From: Bacteroidia bacterium
GTDB taxonomy: Bacteria; Bacteroidota; Bacteroidia; Bacteroidales; Azobacteroidaceae
DNA length: 9,400 nucleotides
Direction: 5' to 3'
Assembly: GCA_025996695.1 (NCBI GenBank)
Contig: BNTP01000079.1
Location: forward strand, 1 to 9,400
The translations under genes were made by a program, and so were the position numbers. Positions 1 to 6,889 of this stretch are shown here, piece after piece. The notes below the pieces were generated by a model that ran no database searches, was not told where the DNA came from, and worked only from the letters and a program-made list of their open reading frames with translations. The number at the start of each line of letters is the position of its first letter. Position 1 is the stretch's first letter.

Positions 1-2470
1 ACGGAATGTCAATCGTTTTTATTTCATTGTTCAACACAAAACGCTGTGCCGATAATTTTTTCTCGTCTTTGAAGATTTCATACAGCACATACACCGATTT
101 CTTTAACGTGCCATAGCGAATCGTCGCTTTTTCGCCAACCGCACAGACCATTTCCTCCGGCGTTTTCAAAATTTGATATGTCGGAATCGGCGGCTGTACT
201 TCGGGGATGGAATCGCCTATTTGGAGGTACGTTTGCGCATTTTGCGTATCGCCATTGGTGTCGGTCGCGGTCATTTCCACATTGTAAACGTAACGAACAG
301 GGAAATTTTTCAAATCTCTCGGTGCTTTTTCGGCAGGGAATTGAAGGACAAATTTGCCGTCGGAATCCGTTTGCAACACGCCTGAAAAAATTATCTGTGG
401 GGCGGCACGGGGTATCTCCACTGCGGAGCGGCCCCTCCACCCCACCCCTACGGTCGACATGCGCCAATGATTTTGACGCGTCACCGTATACACGACGGTC
501 GTTTGCTGCAAATTGATGCCGGAAAAGCTTTGCGCAATGCCCGTCACCGTAACAGTATCCCCAAAGCGATACGTTTTTTCATTCTTGTCGAAGTGAATAT
601 CAAACGTTGGCCGCTTGTATTCTTCCACACGAACGTTTGTCCAACCGCCGTCAGCATTGGATTGAATGGTAAAACTGCCTGTCTTTCCGCCAGCCGGAAG
701 TTGAAATTCGCCTGCAAACGAACCGTAGCCATTGGTTTTCACTTCTTGCTCGGCAACCGTCTTGTAATCGGCGTCCCTTAATGTCAATGTGTAGGTTTTA
801 TTGGGAACTACCTGCTGTTTTTTCTCGTCGCTGATGTAGGCGATGCCCTTAAATTGAATCGTTTGCCCGGGTCGGTAAATGCCTCTGTCGGTGAACAGCT
901 GCAGTTGGACGTTGTCAGCGGTGTTTGTAGGCGTGTAAGTCGAAATCCAAGGCAGCGAAGATGTGACCAACGCCGTGTCGGTGTCGATGGACACATTATA
1001 AAAGGTCACTTTTTTGACATTTTCTTTGGATGCCAAGCCCAATTTGTTGGTCGTTTCGGACAGCGATTTGTCTACTTGCAACACGCGATTGTTACTTTTG
1101 TAGAAATTTACACGCGCTCCTTCGATGGGTTTTCCGGACAAGCGGTCGGTTACTAAAATTTCCCAATTCTTTCCCACAACACGCGCCACGGTCGCCAAAC
1201 GGCTCACGGAAAATTGCTGATTGGCAATATATTTTTTGTTTTTTGCATCAAAAATCACGTATTCATAATTGCCTAAGTCTTTGATTGGCAAGCTAATAGT
1301 GGTGTCTGATTGTAAATACGGAAATTTGTTGTCTAAATTAATTGTCTTTCGTTCAACGAGTTGGCCTTTTTTTTGATATTGCCCGTTTCGCGTCCAATTG
1401 TTGGGATACACGGCAACAGATGCTGCTATTTTGTAAATTTCAACTGCCAATTGGCTGATATTTCGGGAGTGGACTTCCAGATTGAGGTTGTGACCGGGGT
1501 AAATCACGTTTTCTGCGGCAATAGACGCCTGTGGGCTTGTCATGTCCGTCAATAGATTTTTTAGTAGTCCGATACGCGTGTAATTGGGGTATTGTTTTAT
1601 GCCGGCTAAACAGATTTCGTAAGCTTTCGCCAAATGACCGTCATTGCGTTGCGGACTTCGATCTACAATCGCATTCACAACATGCTGATAATAAGCCGCT
1701 TGGCGGTATAAAACCTCGACGACAAAGTCATTTTTTTGATAAATTTGTTGCAAAGAATCCAGCGCTTGGATGTAAAATCGGTCACTTTCATCAGAATTTT
1801 CAATTCTGTGAAGAAAATCCAACCGATCTAATTGCACTATCAACAAGGCGCGCAGGTGCTTTGTGTCCGTGCGACGAAAATCAATCCAATTTTGATACAG
1901 TTCCCCAATTTTTGCTTGATTGTTGTTTTGTCTACCCAATCGCTGAATGGCACGTTGCACCAATACGTCGTACATCGTCCCTTCAAAAACCGTCGTATCT
2001 GTTTGGTTTGTAAGCAATTGCTTATAGGAAGAAGCCGGCGTAGCTTGCAATTCGCGAGCCGGTTGAATGGACTTTAACCACAATTCTGTTACCTTAGCAT
2101 CACGTTCTTGTCGCGAAAGCGGTGTTGACGAATTGCTGTAAAATTCGGCTAACAACGAATAGAGCACAGCCTGCTCAACTGTGTTTTTGTCGGCTTCGGC
2201 AAATTGCTCCAGCGCGGTCAATTTGTCCGTGATTTCCGTTCGGTCAATGGCAGCCCTGTATTTCAATTGATAAATCATCGCTTTGATTAACTCCGGACTG
2301 TTGCCCGAGTTCAAAGCCTCTGCCTGTATTTTCTCCACCACAGCACCCGCCGATTTAGGAAGTGACTGTGCCTCAAACGCTTCAACCTCTTTCCATTGTG
2401 CATCATTTGTTTGTGCCTGTCCGGCAAACGTCGCCACCAGCAACCAACATCCAATCAATAATCGTTTCAT
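1..2470 (-). CDS. Alpha-2-macroglobulin family protein, N-terminal part (partial)
   Basis: The gene opens at ATG 2470 and stays open to the left edge, giving about 823 residues without a stop. Bacteroidetes members of the family usually have well over 1500 residues, so the thioester/bait and C-terminal domains should lie outside the window. The start MKRLLIGCWLLVATFAGQAQ is a type I signal peptide with likely cleavage after AQA-type residues near 19-20. The protein is therefore exported to the periplasm or surface. A helical N-terminal region includes TMYDVLVQRAI (about 165-175), a motif I associate with this family. Beta-rich macroglobulin-like domains follow, including NVIYPGHNLNLEV (about 322-334) and the MG2 signature LFTDRGIYRPGQTI (about 525-538). 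Family members are thought to trap proteases or protect the envelope; that role is inferred here. Residues about 673-692 are encoded by a GC-rich palindromic repeat. It is transcribed away from the acyltransferase operon. Confidence 0.88.
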   Translation of the reverse strand, partial: MKRLLIGCWLLVATFAGQAQTNDAQWKEVEAFEAQSLPKSAGAVVEKIQAEALNSGNSPELIKAMIYQLKYRAAIDRTEITDKLTALEQFAEADKNTVEQAVLYSLLAEFYSNSSTPLSRQERDAKVTELWLKSIQPARELQATPASSYKQLLTNQTDTTVFEGTMYDVLVQRAIQRLGRQNNNQAKIGELYQNWIDFRRTDTKHLRALLIVQLDRLDFLHRIENSDESDRFYIQALDSLQQIYQKNDFVVEVLYRQAAYYQHVVNAIVDRSPQRNDGHLAKAYEICLAGIKQYPNYTRIGLLKNLLTDMTSPQASIAAENVIYPGHNLNLEVHSRNISQLAVEIYKIAASVAVYPNNWTRNGQYQKKGQLVERKTINLDNKFPYLQSDTTISLPIKDLGNYEYVIFDAKNKKYIANQQFSVSRLATVARVVGKNWEILVTDRLSGKPIEGARVNFYKSNNRVLQVDKSLSETTNKLGLASKENVKKVTFYNVSIDTDTALVTSSLPWISTYTPTNTADNVQLQLFTDRGIYRPGQTIQFKGIAYISDEKKQQVVPNKTYTLTLRDADYKTVAEQEVKTNGYGSFAGEFQLPAGGKTGSFTIQSNADGGWTNVRVEEYKRPTFDIHFDKNEKTYRFGDTVTVTGIAQSFSGINLQQTTVVYTVTRQNHWRMSTVGVGWRGRSAVEIPRAAPQIIFSGVLQTDSDGKFVLQFPAEKAPRDLKNFPVRYVYNVEMTATDTNGDTQNAQTYLQIGDSIPEVQPPIPTYQILKTPEEMVCAVGEKATIRYGTLKKSVYVLYEIFKDEKKLSAQRFVLNNEIKTIDIP
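396..455 (-). repeat. GC-rich palindromic repeat inside the A2M reading frame
   Basis: This ~60-base block is much richer in G and C than the coding sequence around it and forms an imperfect palindrome. A GTGGGGCGGCACGGGG arm on the plus strand pairs with the reverse complement of CCCCTCCACCCCAC, with an inner CTCC...GGAG stem. On the minus strand, 426-405 matches 8625-8646 of the intergenic palindrome at 18 of 22 positions, with a core close to CCGCAGYGGAGAYACCYC. It is read in frame as VGVGWRGRSAVEIPRAAPQ. The flanking protein sequence looks normal for the family. The exact element boundaries are estimates. Confidence 0.55.
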
Positions 2471-2502
2471 ATATTGTCAAATTTAGACTATCTACTTTTG
2501 GA

Positions 2503-2510
2503 CAAAGGTA
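2503..2510 (-). promoter_or_regulatory. Bacteroidetes-type -7 element for the A2M gene
   Basis: On the minus strand the bases read TACCTTTG, an exact TAnnTTTG match, which would place the transcript start roughly 25-30 bases before ATG 2470. No clean TTTG sits at the usual -33 distance; the nearest TTG is only 14 bases upstream. A second TAnnTTTG match (TAAATTTG, 2478-2485) lies closer to the start and has TTTG 17 bases upstream, formed by the first element itself. The true start site cannot be chosen between them by reading. Confidence 0.5.
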
Positions 2511-2613
2511 CGAAAAATATTTTACAAGCGGTTAATCGTTATTGTTATTCAGGGCCACCGCATCAAAATTCTGTGATTTTGGGATCATCTGCTACGCCGG
2601 AAGGTGTAAAATT

Positions 2614-2635
2614 ATATGATTGCGGAGAATCATAT
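2614..2635. repeat. Perfect 8-bp inverted repeat in the divergent intergenic region
   Basis: ATATGATT and AATCATAT flank the six-base spacer GCGGAG. The symmetry and the position between two divergent genes fit either a regulator-binding site or a small hairpin. There is no direct evidence of function. The 2471-2799 stretch holds this repeat, the promoter-like sites and a leader hairpin; no convincing gene was seen there. Confidence 0.35.
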
Positions 2636-2673
2636 TTTGAATTGTGCCCCAGCTCAAAAAAAGTAATAAAAAG

Positions 2674-2704
2674 TTGCTCTGAATTAAAATTTAGCGTAAC
2701 TTTG
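2674..2704 (+). promoter_or_regulatory. Promoter upstream of the acyltransferase operon (distal)
   Basis: TTG at 2674-2676 is followed after 20 bases by TAACTTTG at 2697-2704, a close match to the Bacteroidetes TTG-N19/20-TAnnTTTG consensus. Transcription would begin near 2709-2711. This leaves a leader of about 90 bases before the carrier-protein ATG, and the leader contains a hairpin. It is the better spaced of the two operon promoter candidates. Confidence 0.55.
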
Positions 2705-2716
2705 CGCCGCTTGTGA

Positions 2717-2746
2717 AGCAGAGCTTAAACGGACTTCGGCTCTGTT
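2717..2746 (+). other. Hairpin in the leader of the operon mRNA
   Basis: CAGAGC (2719-2724) pairs with GCTCTG (2739-2744), extendable by one G-U and one A-U pair to an 8-bp stem with a loop of about 14 bases. No U-run follows, so it is not an obvious terminator. It would lie in the 5' leader of transcripts from the distal promoter. Function is unknown. Confidence 0.35.
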
Positions 2747-2764
2747 GTAACATCAAGAAGTGAA

Positions 2765-2794
2765 TTTGGCATTTTTAGAAGTCCCTTATATTTG
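2765..2794 (+). promoter_or_regulatory. Second promoter abutting the carrier-protein start
   Basis: TTTG at 2765-2768 and TATATTTG at 2787-2794 are separated by 18 bases, again fitting the Bacteroidetes consensus. Transcription would begin about five bases further on, essentially at ATG 2800. A transcript from this site would be leaderless or nearly so, unless translation begins at the in-frame ATG at 2818. Confidence 0.45.
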
Positions 2795-2799
2795 CGATT

Positions 2800-3042
2800 A
2801 TGAACAAACAAGAAGTAATGGATAAAATCCAAAGCATATTCAGAACGGTGCTGAAACACGATGATTTGATTTTGACGGAGAATCTGTCGGCAAATGATGT
2901 TCAGGGTTGGGATTCTTTGTCACACATGTTATTGATATCAGAAATAGAGTCGGCGCTTAATATCAAATTCAAATTGAAAGATCTCAACAAAATGAAGCAA
3001 GTGGGGGATTTGGTTGACATCGTTCTCTCTAAATTGTCTTAA
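2800..3042 (+). CDS. Acyl carrier protein, DltC/ACP-like
   Basis: This 80-residue protein has the size and fold pattern of a phosphopantetheine carrier. The attachment motif is GWDSLSHM, with the serine at position 39 expected to carry the 4'-phosphopantetheine arm. Helix 1 corresponds to about residues 3-18. The conserved stretch after the serine (ISEIESALNIKF) forms the recognition helix and following loop. It would act in the cytoplasm, presenting a thioester-bound acyl or aminoacyl group to the membrane acyltransferases encoded next, as DltC does for DltB. Only three bases separate its stop from the first MBOAT start, so co-translation is likely. The ATG at 2800 is preferred because the MNKQEVMDKI opening resembles related carriers; an ATG at 2818 is possible. 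The acyl substrate cannot be read from the sequence. It is not the housekeeping fatty-acid ACP, which normally has a DSLD motif. Confidence 0.9.
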   Translation: MNKQEVMDKIQSIFRTVLKHDDLILTENLSANDVQGWDSLSHMLLISEIESALNIKFKLKDLNKMKQVGDLVDIVLSKLS

Positions 3043-3045
3043 AAA

Positions 3046-4494
3046 ATGCTTTTCAACTCCCTGCCTTTTTTCATATTTTTTGTCGTCGTCTTTTTTTTGT
3101 ATTATTTTGTATTCAAAGAAAAGACCAAATCGCAAAACGTCTTGCTGTTAGTGGCCAATTATTTCTTCTATGCGTGGGTAGATTGGCGACTTTTGCCCTT
3201 GCTGATTGTTTCGACACTCATTTTCTATGGGTTAGGGATTGCTATTTTTAACACAAATAACGAAAAAAGGAAAAGTTTATTCTGCACATTAGGAGTGGTT
3301 TTTGGACTTGGCGTGTTGGGCTATTTCAAATATGTCAACTTTTTTATTACTTCATTGAGCGATTTATTTGAAAGTTTAGGTCTGCACACCAATTGGCACA
3401 CTTTCAAAATTTTAGTGCCAATAGGAATTAGCTTCTACACATTCCGATTGTTGAGTTATGTCCTTGACATCCATCGGGAAGAGTGTGAGCCGACGCGCAA
3501 CTTTGTGGCATTTGCGACTTATGTGGCATTCTTTCCTTGCATCCTCTCCGGCCCCATCGATCGCCCCAACAAACTCATTCCGCAGATAGAAACCAAACGC
3601 ATCTTTAATTATTCATTAGCAACAGATGGTCTGCGACAAATCCTTTGGGGATTATTCAAAAAAATGGTTATTGCGGATAATTGTGCCGGAGTGGTTGATC
3701 GTATTTGGGAAAATTACACAGACCATTCAGGCAGTACACTCGCTTTGGGTGCCATACTTTGTTCCATTCAGGTGTATGCTGATTTTTCGGGTTACACAGA
3801 CATGGCCATTGGCATCGGCAAATTGTTGGGATTTCGCCTGACAAAGAATTTCAATTACCCGTTTTTTTCAAAAAATATTGCCGACTATTGGAAAAAATGG
3901 CACATTTCTTTAACTTCCTGGTTGACCGACTATGTGTTCACGCCGCTGAATTTCACTTTTAGAAAACTAAAAAAATGGGGCGTCATCTTAGCTGTTCTCG
4001 TTAATTTTACACTTGTTGGACTTTGGCACGGAGCGAATTGGAATTTCGTCGCTTTTGGGGTGTTTCATGGATTGTTATACATTCCGTTGATTCTGTCCGG
4101 AGTTCTGTCTAAGGAAGTGAAAATAGAAACCGGAAAGTGGGGTCTGCCTCAGTTGAAAGATTTCTGCCAAATGCTGTTGACCTTCTTTTTGGTTGTCATC
4201 GGAGGTATTATTTTTAAGTCCGGCAGCATAGCTGAAGCATGGCATTTTGTGGCAAGGCTATTTTCTTTTCCATTTTTTTCTATCCCGGTCGGTCTACCAC
4301 GAGTTACATTGTATGCCTCCGTATTTTCGGTAGTACTAATCATCGTTGAATGGATCGGTCGCCACAACGACTATACATTAGAGCGAATACCCATCAAAAG
4401 TGGCCTGCTCCGTTTGGTCTTGTATGCCATCATTGTCGGCACAATTATCGTCTACGGCAATAAGGGTGGCGCATTTATTTACTTTCAATTTTAA
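3046..4494 (+). CDS. MBOAT family O-acyltransferase (first copy)
   Basis: This is a 482-residue multi-spanning membrane protein of the AlgI/DltB/PatA branch of the MBOAT family. It would move an acyl group from a cytoplasmic donor, probably the adjacent carrier protein, across the inner membrane to an extracytoplasmic acceptor. Family landmarks are VPIGISFYTFRLLSYVLD in the N-terminal half, SGPIDRPN (168-175), YADFSGYTDM (244-253), NIADYWKKWHISLTSWLTDYV, and LWHGANWNFVAFGVFHG with His328 and the expected invariant catalytic His341. It is the same length as the second MBOAT downstream and about three quarters identical over the first 300 residues by eye. The two diverge in the last ~70 residues but share the ending FIYFQF. 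One oddity is IIFKSGS at the position where MBOAT2, like AlgI relatives, has ILFRADS. The partner SGNH-like gene follows after nine bases. The acceptor is unknown. Confidence 0.93.
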   Translation: MLFNSLPFFIFFVVVFFLYYFVFKEKTKSQNVLLLVANYFFYAWVDWRLLPLLIVSTLIFYGLGIAIFNTNNEKRKSLFCTLGVVFGLGVLGYFKYVNFFITSLSDLFESLGLHTNWHTFKILVPIGISFYTFRLLSYVLDIHREECEPTRNFVAFATYVAFFPCILSGPIDRPNKLIPQIETKRIFNYSLATDGLRQILWGLFKKMVIADNCAGVVDRIWENYTDHSGSTLALGAILCSIQVYADFSGYTDMAIGIGKLLGFRLTKNFNYPFFSKNIADYWKKWHISLTSWLTDYVFTPLNFTFRKLKKWGVILAVLVNFTLVGLWHGANWNFVAFGVFHGLLYIPLILSGVLSKEVKIETGKWGLPQLKDFCQMLLTFFLVVIGGIIFKSGSIAEAWHFVARLFSFPFFSIPVGLPRVTLYASVFSVVLIIVEWIGRHNDYTLERIPIKSGLLRLVLYAIIVGTIIVYGNKGGAFIYFQF

Positions 4495-4503
4495 TCAGAC
4501 ACG

Positions 4504-5418
4504 ATGCATAAGTTTATATTAAAAATAGCGCAGTTTTTTTTAGTTTGCTTCTGTTTTATTGCGATAGGATTTTTTCTACCGCCAACACCGCGTGCTAAAA
4601 CTTCCCTGTTGTTTGGCGAAGTAAGAAAAGATTCACTGTTAAAGAACGTCAAAACCCCTCGAGTCATTTTTGTGGGCGATTCAAATGTTAGCTTCGGGTT
4701 AAATGGTCAAATTATCAAAGATTCATTGGGCATTTATCCGATCAACACTACAATACATTTCAGCATTGGTCTGCAATACATGTTCAAACACACTTTGCCT
4801 TATATAAAATCGGGCGATGTGGTTATTCTTCCTTTGATATACGGTTTTTATCTCGATACTTATGATAAAACTTCGGAAGAATTGTTCAGAATGGTAATGG
4901 ATGTGGACAAAAATAATTTGAAATACCTAAATAAAGAGCAAATTTTGCATCTCATTCCATATATTCCCAAATATGCTCTCACGAAATTTGATCCGTTTGA
5001 ATACGTCGGGTTTATCAATAATAAATGGTATGAGGTAACTTCATTCAATGAATTTGGAGATGTTACCGCCCATTGGAATGAGGGCAATCAATACGTAGCT
5101 CCTATGCCTCCGATGTCAGGTTCAATAAATCCGGCTGTGATAAATGGCATCAAAGAATTTGAACAAGAGGTAGTGAAAAAAGGAGGTTCGGTTTTCCTTT
5201 CATATCCCTGCCCGCAAGACGCCACATTTCGCAATTCTGTTGATATCATCAATGCCATTCAACAGGCTCTTGAAGCCAATTTTAATGTCTTGGGAACTCC
5301 TCAAAGATACATCATGCCTGATTCGCTATTGTTCAATGCGCCGTATCATCTAAATAAAAAAGGAGCAGACCGGAGAACCAAATTGTTAATAGAGGATTGG
5401 AAATTAGTTAAAAGATAA
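4504..5418 (+). CDS. SGNH-like membrane-anchored protein, DltD/AlgJ-type partner (first)
   Basis: This 304-residue protein has one N-terminal membrane segment (about residues 5-25, FILKIAQFFLVCFCFIAIGF), so the rest should face the periplasm. FVGDSNVSFG carries an SGNH block I motif with Ser60 as candidate nucleophile. YHLNKKGA near the C-terminus carries the block V histidine (His282). The usual acidic residue three positions before that histidine is Ala279 here, with Asn278 one further away, so the catalytic triad is incomplete or rearranged. Proteins placed this way next to an MBOAT (DltD, AlgJ/AlgX, PatB) assist or complete transfer of the acyl group to a polymer. It is packed between the two MBOAT genes, nine bases after one and four before the next. 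It shows little resemblance to the second SGNH-like protein outside the motifs. The exact acceptor is unknown, and a purely structural role is possible. Confidence 0.75.
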   Translation: MHKFILKIAQFFLVCFCFIAIGFFLPPTPRAKTSLLFGEVRKDSLLKNVKTPRVIFVGDSNVSFGLNGQIIKDSLGIYPINTTIHFSIGLQYMFKHTLPYIKSGDVVILPLIYGFYLDTYDKTSEELFRMVMDVDKNNLKYLNKEQILHLIPYIPKYALTKFDPFEYVGFINNKWYEVTSFNEFGDVTAHWNEGNQYVAPMPPMSGSINPAVINGIKEFEQEVVKKGGSVFLSYPCPQDATFRNSVDIINAIQQALEANFNVLGTPQRYIMPDSLLFNAPYHLNKKGADRRTKLLIEDWKLVKR

Positions 5419-5422
5419 ACTT

Positions 5423-6871
5423 ATGCTATTCAACTCTTCGGAATTTGTCATTTTCTTTGCTACGCTGTTTGCGCTGTATTATTTCATATTCAAAGAAAAA
5501 ACCAAGTCGCAAAACATCTTGCTGTTAGTGGCGAGCTACTTCTTTTATGCCTGCGCCGATTGGAAACTTCTGCCCTTGCTGATTGCCGCTACGCTGGTGT
5601 ATTATGGCTTAGGATTAGCGATTTTTAAGACAGTGGGGTCGCGGCGAGCTACGACGCTTTCGACACTTGGCGTGGTGTTTGGTATTGCCGTGCTGGGTTA
5701 TTTCAAATACACCAACTTTTTTATCTCGTCGTTTCAAACCTTGTTTGAGAGTCTGGGGTTGCACACCAATTGGCACACATTCAAAATCATTGTGCCCATT
5801 GGAATCAGCTTTTATACCTTCCGTCTGTTGAGTTATGTGATTGACATCAGTCGGGGAAAATATGAGCCTGCACGCGACTTGGTGGCGTTTGCTACTTACG
5901 TCGCGTTTTTTCCGTGCATTCTCTCGGGGCCGATTGACCGCCCCAACACGCTCATTCCGCAATTGCAAAAAAAACGCATTTTTGATTATGCGTTAGCCAC
6001 TGACGGATTGCGCCAAATCCTTTGGGGGATGTTCAAAAAGATGGTCATCGCCGATAATTGTGCCGCGATGACCGGCATTGGGGCTGATTACATGAATTGT
6101 TCGGGAAGTACGCTCCTGCTGGGAACGCTCCTCTACACACTTCAAATGTATGCCGACTTCTCTGGCTATACGGATATGGTGATTGGCGTAGGCAAATTGT
6201 TGGGTTTTCAGCTGACTAAAAACTTTGCCTGTCCGCTTTTTGCACAAAACATTGCCGATTATTGGCGCAAGTGGCATATTTCGTTGACTTCCTGGTTGAC
6301 AGACTATGTGTTTATGCCCTTAAACATAAAATGGCGCGATTGGGGCAACTGGGGCATGGCTTTGTCCATCATCATCACCTTTGTGTTAATCGGCTCGTGG
6401 CATGGTGCGAGTTGGACATTTGTGATTTTTGGTTTATATCACGGACTGCTCTATGTCCCGTTGATTTTATCCGGCGGCATGTTCAAGAAAACGAAGATAG
6501 AAACCGGTAAATGGGGATTCCCGAAGCTGAAAACATTGGCTAAAATGCTGTTGACATTCTTCCTTGTGTCATTTGGCTTGATTCTTTTTCGGGCGGATAG
6601 CCTCACGCAGGCATGGAATTATTTGGGACGGATATTTTCTGCATCCTTATTTGCCATTCCGGCGATTTCAGAAATGCAAGATAAATTGATTATGTCTTTT
6701 TTCATAGCGATTCTATTGTTGGTCGATTGGGTGAATCGGGATAAGCAGCACGGGTTACAAATGGATAACATCAAATCGTCTGTTGTGAAATGGCTCATTT
6801 ATTTTTCGCTTATTGTGATAATTTGGGCTTTTGGCGGCTCTCAGGAGAGATTTATTTATTTTCAATTCTAA
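5423..6871 (+). CDS. MBOAT family O-acyltransferase (second copy)
   Basis: This is a 482-residue paralogue of the first MBOAT, with the same landmarks. It has VPIGISFYTFRLLSYVID, SGPIDRPN, YADFSGYTDM, NIADYWRKWHISLTSWLTDYV, and SWHGASWTFVIFGLYHG with His327 and the likely catalytic His340. It keeps the FRADS motif (LILFRADSLTQAW) that the first copy has altered, and is one residue shorter around position 220. The strong N-terminal similarity, matching length and matching C-terminal FIYFQF point to tandem duplication. Both proteins start MLFNS and keep the block KEKTKSQN near residue 25. It should transfer an acyl group supplied by the carrier protein at the start of the operon. The differing SGNH partner downstream suggests a different acceptor or position. 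The stop is followed by 18 bases before the preferred start of the next gene. Confidence 0.93.
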   Translation: MLFNSSEFVIFFATLFALYYFIFKEKTKSQNILLLVASYFFYACADWKLLPLLIAATLVYYGLGLAIFKTVGSRRATTLSTLGVVFGIAVLGYFKYTNFFISSFQTLFESLGLHTNWHTFKIIVPIGISFYTFRLLSYVIDISRGKYEPARDLVAFATYVAFFPCILSGPIDRPNTLIPQLQKKRIFDYALATDGLRQILWGMFKKMVIADNCAAMTGIGADYMNCSGSTLLLGTLLYTLQMYADFSGYTDMVIGVGKLLGFQLTKNFACPLFAQNIADYWRKWHISLTSWLTDYVFMPLNIKWRDWGNWGMALSIIITFVLIGSWHGASWTFVIFGLYHGLLYVPLILSGGMFKKTKIETGKWGFPKLKTLAKMLLTFFLVSFGLILFRADSLTQAWNYLGRIFSASLFAIPAISEMQDKLIMSFFIAILLLVDWVNRDKQHGLQMDNIKSSVVKWLIYFSLIVIIWAFGGSQERFIYFQF

Positions 6872-6889
6872 TCTAATTTGACGACAGAT

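Noticed and set aside
78..467. A 129-residue open frame on the minus strand inside the A2M region
   Set aside because: It uses a TTG start and lies out of frame with the A2M reading frame, which is open through the whole region and has recognisable family motifs.
2447..2470. LIGC near the A2M N-terminus read as a lipobox
   Set aside because: The cysteine is residue 8, too early for a lipoprotein signal. The hydrophobic core continues past it to a type I cleavage site near AQAQ.
2474..2716. An 80-residue open frame on the plus strand between the A2M gene and the operon
   Set aside because: It overlaps promoter-like sites for both neighbours, includes the inverted repeat, and its product shows no recognisable family or signal. 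It is most likely chance.
6878..6889. TTG start four codons upstream of the second SGNH-like gene
   Set aside because: The ATG at 6890 directly precedes the membrane segment and gives a normal start; the TTG extension adds only MTTD.
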